Assembly (NCBI GenBank): GCA_009741485.1
Contig: CM019214.1
Span: 57,573,722-57,637,721, forward strand
Source of the DNA: Malurus cyaneus samueli
Lineage: Eukaryota; Chordata; Aves; Passeriformes; Maluridae
DNA length: 64,000 bases
Direction: 5' to 3'
The notes beneath the pieces are model-generated. The model had not been told where the DNA came from. It searched no databases and saw only the letters and a program-made list of their open reading frames with translations. The number at the start of each line of letters is the position of its first letter. Within the stretch, counting starts at the first letter, position 1. The position numbers and the translations under genes were made by a program. Positions 1 through 12,000 of the stretch are shown here, piece after piece.

Positions 1-574
1 ACCCTTTGTGCATGTGCTCTTGATCCACCAATCCTTGAACACACCGTGATGCCAGGGCATGCAACATATTTTGGGCTGTAAGAATTCAGCTGACAGGCTG
101 CAACAGAGCCTTCGCACCACTAGCTACAATTTCAAAGGGAAAAATCCTTAAGCCCATGAAAACAAGGAAATATGTCTTTTGTTTAAAGTATTACCATGTA
201 GGAATAAAAGCCAAGTCTGTGTAAAATTCTGCTAGTTGTGGACGCAGCTGGTTTGCTCTAGAGCAGCCTTGAAAAATATGGGTGTGAATTACTCCCTAAA
301 AGTGATCTGGAGATAAAAGGTAACTGCATGGGATAAGTATGCCAACCAGACAATGTGTGTGGCCAGAGCACATCAGAGGGTAGTGGGGAAGTCCCCTGGG
401 ACCCCATCACAATCCATTCCCATATCTATGGTAATGACATAAAAATACTTATTAGCAAGTTTTTGCAGATGACATCTTTGTTGGGATAATAAATGATAAA
501 AAAGAGAGGTTTCTTCTGGACATTTGTCACAATCTGGGTGGATGATCAGAGTGGGGATCTGGCTATAGTCTTGT
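1..574. other. Unique intergenic or intronic DNA
   Basis: I see no gene or recognisable repeat here. The segment is moderately AT-rich, and no frame combines an open stretch with splice-like borders. It ends where an LTR remnant begins. Either an intron or intergenic DNA would fit. Confidence 0.5.
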
Positions 575-920
575 GTGGTTAATCTCTGCTATGGCTTAAC
601 CCCAGCTGGCAGCTAAGCACCACCCAGCCAGTCGCTCGCTTATCCCTGGTGGGATGTGGGAGAAAATTGGAAGGACAAAAGTGATAAAATTCATGCACGC
701 CCAGCCTCACTGGAGGCGTGGGGTGATGGGCAGAGAAGGCCTTGTCACTGTGTGAGCTCTGCTCTGCAACAAAGAAAACGTTTCTGCTTTATGAACACTA
801 TTTACAGCACAAAACCAAATGGGTCCCATTCCAGCAACTTAGGAAAATTAACTCTCTCCCAGCCAACACCAGTGCAATCTGCCCCTCTGAGATTAATTAG
901 TCTCCTACTCTGAGCCGTTC
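575..920 (-). mobile_element. Degraded avian LTR fragment (solo, internally deleted)
   Basis: The segment opens with the 'ggcttaaccccagctggcagctaagcaccac' type of block (about 593-624), followed by the 'ggtgggatgtgggagaaaattggaaggacaaaagtgataaa' block (about 648-688). It later has 'acagcacaaa' and 'aactctctcccagcca' blocks (about 804-866). In known avian LTRs these blocks occur in this order when the LTR is read on its minus strand. The middle of the element is missing, so this is an eroded solo LTR with no internal retroviral genes. The 85-codon open frame at 656-913 is read-through of the LTR and not a gene. The family assignment rests on recalled consensus features and was not searched. 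Confidence 0.65.
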
Positions 921-3401
921 TCTGGAGGATTCTATCACACTAGCTTCCTCTACCGACTCTAAGGGACTCTAGGGAAATTAGCCTTTATAGACAAAAATTA
1001 GCCTTTGGAAATACATTCCCCTTCCCTGGTCTGACAAATATCTACATATCTAGGATGTGAATAATGCATACGCTTATAGAGTGTCTTGCAAAATACCACT
1101 TGGGAAAAAAAAAAAAAAAAAAAAAAAAAAAAGAAGACTGTGTTGACTGCTGTTGCACACAAAATATGCCTGTTTTGGAAATAAGTGAGAAGCACAGTTG
1201 CTCCAGTCCAAGGCATATCTATGAAAACCTCTACAAAAAAAATGCTGTTGATGCACCCTTACTTCTTGAACTTGGAAAAGGTCTGTTTGGTTGTTTCTGA
1301 GGTTTTGTGAGATTTGAACATATAATTAATGTTGCTTCAGCTTTTCTTGCCTATCAAATAGGTAAAGGATGTAATTTAGTACTACATATTCACAAATAGT
1401 GTGAACTTTTTCACTATGAAACTCCTTTGTCAGGGAGCCTGTCTCTTCAATACAATGAATAAACATTGCTTTTCCAGAAAAAAGCAAGAATCATCATATT
1501 TTGGACCTGTGGCTAGTACATGCAGCATTCCAAGATTATTATACAGAAAAAACAAGAGGTTTTTTTCTTTTAGATAGAGCATCACAAAATCATTTCAGAA
1601 TTTACCTTTTTCCTAACAGATCTAAGATCATTAAATTCTGAATCTTTTTTTGAACAAGCCAATGCAGTTTCCAAGATACTTTCCTAGATTTTTTGCATTT
1701 GGAGTGTGAAGGCTGTCCTATCATTGATTTTAAAACCTTTGACAATAGGGAATTGAGGAGAAAAAAATGAATAACCACTACACAGAGTGATGTCAATGTC
1801 AAAATGTGAGGAAGTAAAGTCTTTTTTACTCAATGATATATTTGCATTAATTGTAACTTTCCTAAACTAAATAGGTAGGCCGTGAACCAACAAAAGAAAT
1901 AAAATATGTGGTCCTTTAGTGCACAGAGTAACATAACATGCCACTTGCAAATAACGTCACTTTTCTTTAAGCTCATTCTTTGAAGTTATCTCTCTTGAAA
2001 TCATACCTGTCTGGAATTTTTCAGATACAGACATCACTAATTTATCAGCTTCACATATACAGAGATACCCCAAGAGAAACAAGAAAAGGACAACATACAG
2101 GCAAACACACAAATTCTCTTCCAATTATTTTATTGCTTAGAAAACAATTTTTAAAATATCCTTATTTTATTCCATGGTAAAATTTCTAATATATTTTTAA
2201 ATGGGACATACTTTGTCCTTCTTTAATAGAAATGACACACATGAATTTATTAAGTAGGAGAAATACATTTGTGCTCTACATCGTAATATAATCCAGACAT
2301 ATGGATTGTGCCTTTGTGATCTCCAAGCGTCTGTTGCTTCACAAACTGTCCCCTCCAGATTACACAGACATTTCTGAAAAGTTTACAAAAAGAACAGATT
2401 TCATCTACTGATCATTCTGAACATAAGTAATAATGTAGTTTTATGTTATTTAAACATAATACCCAAAATAGAAGAGCATGTCTGCAGATGGATAACAATA
2501 ATTATAAAAGCAGAGAAAGACTGTTAGAAAAATAAGTATGTTTTGGTTTTATGATCATCTTGCCTAGATTCTAAACTACCTAAATATGAGTTCTTTGATG
2601 CACAGTAAGCCTTAAAGCAAAGTATGAATTTAAATGCCTAAGCTTGGGGTTTTGACTTTTGAAACGCTGATCCTAGATATTTGAGTAAAACTTTCTGATA
2701 TGCTGTTATAAGGTATTGACTTAATGTTTTGAATATTATTGTCTAATATTTTTCAAACATGTTAATAATTGTCTTTTCTCTATATAGATTTTCTCCCATT
2801 GAATCAGGGTAAATAATTTAAGAGACTCAATATTACAGATTTGATACCTGTGCTAAATTGGTCTAATTATACTGTCCTTGATTTCACCTGCACACAAATA
2901 TGCAGAGCAAGCAAACAGCATCAGATTCTCTTGCCAGTCTCCACCCTACAACTGGAGGTTTCACATGGCTATGAAATCAGTAGTCAGAAGATCTGGCAGT
3001 AGCACCTTATATGGAATCCTCATGACTTTCTCCAATATCTTTTATTTTCCCTTTACAATCTTGACATAGGAAAGCACTTATTGTTCTTGAAAATCAGGTA
3101 TCCTTACAGGCATCTAACTTAAAACTTTGATTTTTACAGGTCAAATTACAACATCTTAATAGCTTATATTCCAGTGCACTTAATTAGAAGTAGAACAAGG
3201 AAAGTGCAGCCTATGTAACGACACTTTGTTAATGTTAGAGATGACATCAGGAGATGGGCACTTATTTTACAATGCGAAAAGACAAATAAATGCAAATTCC
3301 ACTCACTTACCTGGCAGTTTTGTGTTTTGTATTGTTATGGAGTTTCATTCCTGTCCGTCTGAAAGTCCAATCCTGTAAAAAGTTAAGTTACTCTTTTTAA
3401 T
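921..3401. other. Unique AT-rich DNA with no gene seen
   Basis: About 2.5 kb of AT-rich sequence with one A28 run at 1105-1132. Open frames of 60-78 codons around 998-1300 translate that homopolymer and are not genes. The frames at 1602-1802, 1980-2180 and 2878-3069 show no recognisable domain and no convincing splice borders. Confidence 0.55.
1105..1132 (+). repeat. A28 homopolymer
   Basis: An uninterrupted run of A. CR1 elements in birds do not end in poly(A) and no source gene is visible upstream, so it is treated as a simple repeat and not as a retrocopy tail. Its exact length is uncertain in any assembly. Confidence 0.9.
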
Positions 3402-3652
3402 CATAGAATCACAGAATGAGCTGAGTTGCAAGACACCCACAAGGATCGTGGAATCCAAATCCTGGAACCTGCACAGGACACCCCAAGAGTCGAACCCTGT
3501 GCCTGAGAGCATTGTCTAAACCCTCCTTGAGCCCTGTCAGGCTGGTACTGTGACCACTTTTCTGGGGAGCCTCTTCACTGCCCAAACACCCTCTGGGTGA
3601 AAAACCTTTTGCTTATATCCAACCTAAACTCCCCAACTCAGCTTCAAGCTGT
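3402..3652 (-). mobile_element. CR1 LINE 3' fragment, minus strand
   Basis: The fragment begins with the reverse complement of the CR1 3' end ('atcatagaatcacagaatgagctgagttg') and continues through 'cacccacaaggatcgtggaatcc', 'gagcattgtctaaac', 'cctgtcaggctggtactgtgacc' and 'ctgggtgaaaaac' into degenerate sequence near 3650. It is a 5'-truncated, non-autonomous copy of about 250 bp. The same blocks occur in the same order at 61474, so both copies belong to one subfamily. Confidence 0.85.
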
Positions 3653-6124
3653 TTAGTAAGGATCAGGGTCATTCACCAGATCACAAGTTCTAGTAAAGCA
3701 TCTCTGTCTCATTTTTTCTTTTCTTCTGCTACATCCTGCATCAGTAAAGCAAAGCAAAACTTAGTTTTTAAGAAGAAAATCAAAATGGCTACCCACCATG
3801 ATTTTCAGTAGATAAAACAGATTCATGTAACTTGCAATCAGTGCAGTGCCATGACTTAATATACCATTAAAAAATAATTCACATCCAACAAAAATCACCT
3901 CTGTACAACTGCGCCTTCGATTTCATAAAATAAGCCAGAGACACAGCATGAAGTTAAACATATCTAAATATCAGTAAATTACACACGTAATTAAACACAG
4001 ATTTGACTTCAATTACTCCTATTTTTTAAGATGAACAATACTCAAGAGAAAGTAATATTCAAAAATAGGAAAATAGGAAAAAAATAAACCCCACAATCCA
4101 AAGAGCAGGTTTTCTAAATTCAAGACCTTCCCCTTCAGATGCAAACATGTAGGAAATTCTGAGCTAGGCTGTATCATTCAGTCTTTTTGTGACATTGTCT
4201 GTTTAAAGAGCCTCATGGTCAAAACACAATCTAAGTGAACCGTATAAGGGACGGTCTTGGATATATCCTGGTTCTTGCTCTCTATAACCATCCTATAATT
4301 CAAATGGCTACAATATCTCCTCAATTTACTAAAACGTGTTAAGATTCTTGCAGAAAAAGCCAAGGAAAAAGGAATATATCTGTCTTTAGGAGTTGACTGA
4401 GTTGCTTTAAGGTTAGGTTTCCGTTTGTGCAAAAATCGAAAAGGACTGAATTGGGGATGCAAAGCGTTTTGGGGAATATTGAGCCACTATTAGCCAAACT
4501 TCCCCTCAATCTCTGTGCACTCAGTCATGGTGTATTTCCACTTTGCAATATGTGTTACTGTCTGTGTTTTTATGCTGACGGACACAGCTGCTTTGAAATA
4601 GAACTTCCTATATTGGTCATTTCATAGAGCAAGAAATTAACTTCTTTCAGGTCTAAGATTTCAAGACTTTTACTATTCAGATCTGTACACTGATGTCATT
4701 TAAATTTTCTTCTCTTTCTACTTTTCTGTATGCATTTTCTCTATATAGCTGTCTGTTTTGGCTGTGTTTTCAAGATTATGAAGCTATAAAATCCCCTAAA
4801 GAAGAGTTTAAAAGCCTGATTAAGACAGCATAATTAAAACTAAAGACTTATTGCAAATGCAATGGATTTGATTTTAATGGGACTTCTTACAGAGTAGAAC
4901 CATTTCCGAAGTTGTGTGGTGTGGTATGCTATACATTGCTGGACTGAAGTTGAGGAAGTTATGCAGGAAGTAAAGGACAACTTTTGAATCAAGGTAATCA
5001 AATTTTTGATTGTCATTAAGGAAACCTGGCATCCGACAAATATTCTCACTCAAAGTACTGGCAAAGGGAGGCTCAAGAAAAGGCTCAAAGGGAGGCTTTG
5101 ATGTGCAATATTATGCTATCCACATGTGTTAACTTATTTTTGAAATCCCTGATTTGGTTTTTATGCTGAAGTAAAAATTATCTGCACCATCTGGCAGGAC
5201 AAAGATGATGCTTGGACTGTAACTTTCAGAATTTGTCATTGAATCAAACAATTTAAGAAGATGCATAAGAAGTACACATAGAACAGTGGTGCAAGCTTTC
5301 CACTCTCTAATTTCTTCATACTTTCTGCAAAAACTCTTAACCTTCCAGAGGATGTTTCCTCTTCCATAAATATGGCTGACACAGCAGAAAGCAGCTGGGA
5401 TTTTCTGTAAATATAAAACTCAGACAATTAACTCATGTACAACACACACGTCATCATATTCATTTGCCATTTTCATGGTGGCTTGTCCTTTCTACATTTT
5501 ATTATTCATTTATGATAGCTATTATATGCCTTTCAGAGTCTATCTGGCTCTCCTGAGGAATATTTATGACTATTATAGGGCTCTTATGAGAAGACCCAAC
5601 GACAGTTATTGCAGAAACTCCGTGAAATGCTACATTAGTGCAGAGATATGCTGGTAGTAAAATACCTGAACTTGTTTCAAAGTATCCCTTGATGGAAATT
5701 AGGAGACAGGCTTCTACTGGTGAGGTTTTTTATCTCCTCTAACCCCATCACCTCAGAGAACTGAGTAGTTGTGATTGGAGCTTTAGTATTCAGCAGTTGC
5801 ATCTGGTGCCTGAAAGCAAGAGGCTCTTGGAAAAGCTTCCAATAGAAAGAAACAAGAAAAGACCCTGTTTTTATAGGTATTTGCTGCAGCAATAATACAC
5901 CAGAAATAAAAATTGAAATAATTTAGGTGAAAATAGAAGGACTAAAGGTGCCTCTTCCGACACTCAGGGAAATCTCCATTTACCCTTTGCCCCTCTATTT
6001 CCTCCTATTTCAAAAAAAGGAAGAATGGTGTCTTGATCTGAATACTGCAGCTCCGGAAGGGAAAGAATCTGGAAGGAAGAGAAACAAATCTGGAAGGAGG
6101 AAAAAGGGTATAGCTTCCATTGGC

Positions 6125-6150
6125 TTTTTTTTTTTTTTTTTTTTTTTTTT
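6125..6150 (+). repeat. T26 homopolymer
   Basis: An uninterrupted run of T after 'ttccattggc'. The FFFFFF-containing frame across 5927-6166 is an artefact of this run. Confidence 0.9.
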
Positions 6151-6469
6151 AATGTGTCTAATTTAATTCCTGTATCAGTAAATGGCTGTGAAGAATACTT
6201 CTGAATTGTTTTTTCAACCCATATCCATTAAAATCTTTGCTATGTTTCTAAGTTTTTCACCTCTGTACGATGAAAAAGCAGTCATTTTAGTTAGAGACAG
6301 GAGATTTTCTGGCCTTATTAGTGGTTGTTGTCAGAGCAGATATGTTATCTGCCAGTGAAAAAATTGGGGAACTTCTTGGTTGGAAAATGAGAAAAGGTAA
6401 TTTACCGGGAGAGAAAAGTTAAAGAAAGAAAAGAGAAGATCAAAATAAGTGAAAAAAAAGTAAAAGAAA

Positions 6470-6472
<3 letters not shown>

Positions 6473-6500
<28 letters not shown>
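6473..6500 (+). repeat. A28 homopolymer
   Basis: An A run at the end of a purine-rich stretch (about 6380-6500) made mainly of A and G. The minus-strand frame at 6331-6555 only translates this low-complexity tract. Confidence 0.9.
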
Positions 6501-6503
<3 letters not shown>

Positions 6504-8161
6504 TGATAACACATGTATACAATATAAATTTTTTTAAAATCCAGTTTGGGGGCAAATATTGGTTTCACCTTATATAGAACATAAATTCCTATGATGAATT
6601 CATGTGGTGTGAATGCAAGAAATAGTTTCTGTTATGCAAACTCATTATTACAGTTATTTAATACACTTCTGCTAGAATCTGTGCTACAAGTTATACAATA
6701 TCCTTATCTTTTCAGAACCTAGTTTTTGTGCAGTGTCTGGAAATTCATGCTTATTTGTTAGCTGGACTTTAAGCAGTTATGGAAGAAAGCTGAACATTAT
6801 CTTGGAAAGTAATTTAATTCCATTTTGGACCATTCCAGCATTTCTTTTTGGCTATTTGGGGGAAGCTAGAGCAAGCTATTTGCAAAGACTAATCTTACCC
6901 CAGGAAAGCTGGGGTTTTAGTGTTCACAGGTATCTTTAATCAAAGGAGAGGAGATGGGCCCACAAAGGAAATGTTTGATTACAAGAGGTTCTGAAACATC
7001 CCTGAAGGTGTCCACCTGCCCTGAGGATGCCTGAGAAGATAGTCCTTCATAGGTAAAAGTCAGTCTTTCGGACCAACCCTTCAAGGAGTTATCACACTTC
7101 ATTACAGAATACTCTTAAAATATTTGTTGACAATGAATGTGTTTTTGTGTTTTGCACTCTGCATTTCCATATCTTTCTCCTTAGTGCCGTATTTTCCTCT
7201 TTTCCCTTTCCTCCACTCGCAGGTACATAACATTGATTTTGTTCAAATTGCTAGTAAAATTTCTTTTTATATTGGTCAAGCACCTCACCACAGGACCAGA
7301 ATGTTAGCCCCTCTTTTCTGTACTCCTGATTGTAAGCTTCCTGGAACAATTTTTGCTTTGATTCTTAGGCAAAACTCATCAGATTTCCCATATTTAACCA
7401 AAATCAAAGAAAAAACTCCAAACAAAACAAAACAACGCCCCAAAATACAAACCAAAATGTGTAATGTCTTAGTAACTAAATTAATTGAAGTCAACATTGT
7501 TGGTTTCCTCTAGCTGAGGATCTGGCCCTGAGCATTTGTTAAGTGCAAGATTAAGTGCAAATAAATAATATTGCAGTATTGGAGTGTATGATAACTGGGT
7601 TATTTTATTTTCTGAATTCCCCATCTTTTGCTCTTCTGGTTTACTTTAATTAACAAACAGCATGAAGCTTTTTAAACCTGTCCTTGATGTTCACTGAGGA
7701 AGATCAAATGCCAAACTTTAACCTACAATTCATCACAAATACTGAGATACCTTATAGGAGGTAGCAGAAAATATAATCATTCACATTTAAATTAAGTGTT
7801 TCAAATAATGATTTAATTGAGAATTAATAAGCCAGTTATTGCAGGTTAATTAAATGCCACTTGATGATTAAAAACATATTATTTATTCAGATTAACAACT
7901 ATTAGGCAGTAGTGTAGCCCCACACCCTGCTGTGACTTATTATTTTAAAAGACTCTGCCAATGCATTTCTCATTTTCAGGCTTGTCTTATTTTTTACTTT
8001 GTTGCTATCTATAACACCTTGAAAACAAGAAAAAAATAACCCAAAATTCTTAGCACAAGATTATTTTCCCCAACACTGAATATTTGTCAGGGTTGTTTGA
8101 TATGAATGTTTTTAAAAGTTCATCTATAGTAGTTGTAAGGAAGAAACAGATATGACAAGTG

Positions 8162-8177
8162 TTATATATATACATAT

Positions 8178-8213
<36 letters not shown>

Positions 8214-8220
8214 CATGTTA
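8162..8220. repeat. (AT)n microsatellite
   Basis: Nearly uninterrupted alternating TA dinucleotides with a few 'tac' and 'aat' interruptions, about 59 bp. It is self-complementary and therefore prone to cruciform or hairpin formation. Length polymorphism is expected. Confidence 0.9.
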
Positions 8221-9004
8221 TATAAACAAGGAGAAAATTTGCATTGTCAGTATACAACACAACAGACTTAAAGGAAGTCAATTAACAAATCTGTAATCTT
8301 CCAAGTAAACCCTGTGATTTATCTCATGGGCCATACCCAGTTAATTTTCAGTAGAGCAGTACAGCAATGTATGCTACCCACATTTGGATGGAACGTGTGA
8401 ATATTGTCTTGTGGTGGTCAGGAGTAAATGTTGGAAAAATCCACATACTCTTTTATAAAACCTTTTTAACAGTGCATTGATGCTCCTGTTGTGCAGACAG
8501 GTTATTTAGAATTCCTTGTAGATGAAAGATTGCCATAATAGAAGAAACTTTTCATCCATATTAATGCACAGTATAAGCACCATTTTTTCTGACCGTAAAT
8601 CCAAAACACCTTAAATCAAAGCAACTGTGCAAATCAGCTTTGCATGCACAGCAGGACAGCAGGGTCCTCCCACCTCAGTTTGGACAAGAAACTGCAGCCT
8701 GGCAGGTAGCCTGTGACAGTCATTTCCTTTTGGAATGATTGCACAGCTACCATGAGATGAGGGATCTGCAGAGTCATGTGTATGCATGTGCTGATTCTTT
8801 GCCACTTTTGCTGATTCTCATCCTCCTCAATGAAGTTGCATAAAAGGATTTTATATTATAGAACACAGACCTCACATTTTCTACTGCCTCTTCACAACTT
8901 CTTAGTGTTGTTGCAGCACCTCTTTCTGCTTGCACCAAGGTGTTTGCTTCTGTTTCTACGTTTGGACAATGTTCACAAACACATGGTGTGATTCTGGAAT
9001 TGAA

Positions 9005-9081
9005 CTGGGGGCAGAGCTGGGAGTTGGACTTGATTATTCCTGTGGTCCCTTTCAACTCAGGATATTTTATGATTCTACAAT
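9005..9081 (+). mobile_element. CR1 LINE 3' end, plus strand (short)
   Basis: The block 'gagctgggagttggacttgatta' followed by 'tggtccctttcaactcagga' and 'tatgattcta' matches the canonical 3' terminus of CR1 (a 'ggactagatga' block, then a 'ccttccaacc' block, then 'attctatgattcta'). Only about 75 bp remain, as expected for strong 5' truncation. Confidence 0.75.
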
Positions 9082-12000
9082 AAGTGAGAAATATCAGGGG
9101 GCCTCACCATTATAGTCAGATATCTTAACAAGCAATTTGTTTTATCCTGTTTTGAGTTGGTGCACTCTTGATCAGCCCAGCTTAAGTTAAGAAGGTAATG
9201 AAGACAGGAAAGAGTCAAAAGATTCATTTACTGTAATTTATAGCAAGGTTCTGTATACAAACTGAGACAAAGATTCCATTAACTAGTTTATAACTATTGC
9301 TTAAAAACCCCTGTAGAAACCATAAAACAGTTTCTTTTCACTTCTACAAACTGTTTTGCCTCTCCATATAATCAAAGTAGGTAGAATTGATGTCACGTTG
9401 ACCAAAGAACATTTAGCACCAATATGCACAACTGTTATGACTTCTGATAGGCCAAGGTCCCGTTCCAATCATCTTCTCTAAAATCAAGGATGAATCACTG
9501 ATGAGCATTTTGCTGGCACCAGTGCGTTTACAAATAGCATAGTAGTTGAGCTTAAAGTTAACTTTACAGGAAAAAAAATCTTTCAAACCTATCTCAGGCA
9601 TTAAGGGAAAGAAACTTACAATGGAAAGGGTGTTGAGAAAAGAATCAATTATGCTAGCTTCTGTTGCCTCGAAGTCACTGACTTTTAAGCTGGAAGAGGA
9701 GACAGTTAAAAGGTTTGTTTTCTCTTCAGTTGGGTGTATAAGTGTTTTCACCAGAGGTCAGGAAGGCCAGTCTTTCCTAAGCATAACAGGCGATGGGGAA
9801 AACTGTGAGCTACCATGCTGAACAAGACAGACAACCTTTCCTTGATGAAAAAGTCAGTGAGAATAGAGGAGAATGTGGTGTCACTTATTTTGCATTTCCT
9901 TCAGACTGCTCTATCAGACAGTTTCAGCAACTTCTCACATCTCTGGAGTATTCATGAAAGTGATGTATGACTGTGAGACGATGCAAATGCTATGTGTCAA
10001 TAGGTGTCAGGATCTTCATATTCTTTGAGTTAAACAGCTGAACATATTTTAATATGAGACTATTTAAGCATTTAAGGTGTGTCCATTTTGAGATTTGATA
10101 CTCTTACAGTGTCATTTGGTGTAGCTGCATGGGCCATATGGCTGTTGTGGATCTGATTCCCCCATTCCTCTTCAACTTACCAAAACTGTAAATTATAAAT
10201 TGCAAAGAGCTTTTCAGCAGCTTGGTATACCCCAGTCATCCTCTGCAAACCTCAGCTTATCCTAAAACTAGCACACCAGATACTAAAATGAGGGAGCAAT
10301 TATCACATAGATCAATTGTAAAATGCATTGTTTCAGCTTTATTAAAATGTCAGTAGATAAGAATGAGGATAATGTTGGAAATAAGGACAGAAATATTCAA
10401 ATAATTAAAAATGCATTATCATATACTTATTTTTCTGTACATTTTCGGATCCATACTATTAATGACTGAAATCCATTCTGTTTGAAAGCTGTGAGATGAT
10501 ATGAAGACAAAAAATAGCTTTCAGTCTTAAAGAAGAACATAACAAAATGCACTAAAACATCCATACCTTTCATTACTACTTAATCAAGTAAACCAGTTGA
10601 TTTTTGCATGCATTATTCATTTTATTTAGGTTGCCTCACCATTTTACTTTATTTTAGCACGAATGAGATCACCAATCAGTCACTTAGAATATAATCATTC
10701 CTATTTTCTTGTTTCCAATTTTTCAGACTTGTAATTTCAAAAGTGTTCCAATACACTATATTCACAGGGTTTTTTTTTTTTCTTGCCTTCTTGAGAAATA
10801 CTCAGATGAAGATGAAAAGAAGGGCAAAAACAAGAAAGAACAACATAGAAAACTGGAGAATTCTGGTCTCTGATGAGATACTTGGCCATTTTTTTAATTT
10901 AATGATCTCAGGGTGACTGGAGTAGATACCATAGGTAGTGGGGCATCAGGTCTTTCTTCATACCAGCCTCTTTGCTCCTGCACCTCTGCTTGCTCTGCTA
11001 TTTCATGTCACATTAAAAAGAAAGACTTTCATCATACCTCATGAAGATAAATCTGTTGATATGGAAGAAACAAACCCATAAAGTGTTGCAATTCTTTTCT
11101 TTATTGTGTTCCACATGCATATGAAGCCCTTTAAAATACACTCTTTCTTCAGACATCCCATCACCTCCAGTAAGAGGTATGTTACTCACTCTCCAGTAAG
11201 AGGTGACCCGCTCATGTAATGCCAGAATTGTGGAGGAGTCAGGAAGTGGAATCAGCACATCAGGGCTGCATCTATATGGAATACCTTCCTTCTGCAGGCT
11301 GTTGAGTGGGTCTGGAGGCTTCACAGTGCTGTGGTCACACCTGAAATACTCCAACTAGACAAACGCAGAGACCAGAAGCAGATGGTCAGGAGATGAGTAT
11401 CTTGTTTTCATGATAGGAACAATGACAGGAACAAAATATCCAAAAATGCAGGGAGGTTAACATAGAGGAAGTAAATGGACTTTAGGATATGCAGGAGAAA
11501 TTAATGTCAGGAAATCTCTAACCACAGTGTATGGAGGGAATTAGGAACCTGCAAACAGATCTGCTTTGCTTCCTTGAACGATGAACAAAGCAGCAGACTC
11601 TGGGGATGTAGTGGAGGAGGCACAGAAGTATTTTGCTTCAAGGTGGAGAAAATACAGAGGAAAGGTAATGGCTTTAGCATTCATGAAAATGCTGTATGCA
11701 AGAAGGAAAGAACTTCCCAGAGCAGGTAGAGTTCCCTCTTCATCTCATTGTAACCCTCATTCTACACTGATTTTGGCAGAGGTTGCTGAAACTGCATGAG
11801 AAACTAAGAAAATCCTGAGAGGCAAAGTTGTGAATGTTTTAGTCACAGTCTTTCCTTCTCATGACACCCTATTTTTGTACAACATTGGGTCCATTCAAGG
11901 TGCTTGTGAAACACAGTTGAAATTCACCAACAGACCGCAGTGCTGGTGTGACTGCATTTGGAACAGAGACATAACCACACGCTGTGGCCTCACATGTCTT

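Larger units (their letters stand above)
3653..9004. other. Unique AT-rich DNA with homopolymers and an (AT)n tract
   Basis: About 5.3 kb without a supportable gene. It contains a T26 run (6125-6150), an A28 run (6473-6500), an AT microsatellite (8162-8220) and an AT-rich block with many homeodomain-core motifs near 7690-7900. The 129-codon frame at 7124-7513 begins with a hydrophobic stretch but has low-complexity AT-driven composition and no recognisable family. Confidence 0.5.

Noticed and set aside
7124..7513. 129-codon frame with a signal-peptide-like start
   Set aside because: AT-rich, T-driven hydrophobicity followed by a lysine-rich low-complexity part. There is no family resemblance and no splice context.
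9413..9821. Overlapping opposed frames of 112 and 91 codons
   Set aside because: The two strands cannot both be coding, and neither shows a recognisable domain or exon borders.
11013..11354. 113-codon minus-strand frame containing a short direct repeat
   Set aside because: No domain recognised. The internal repeat of about 14 bp is too short to call a repeat-protein gene.
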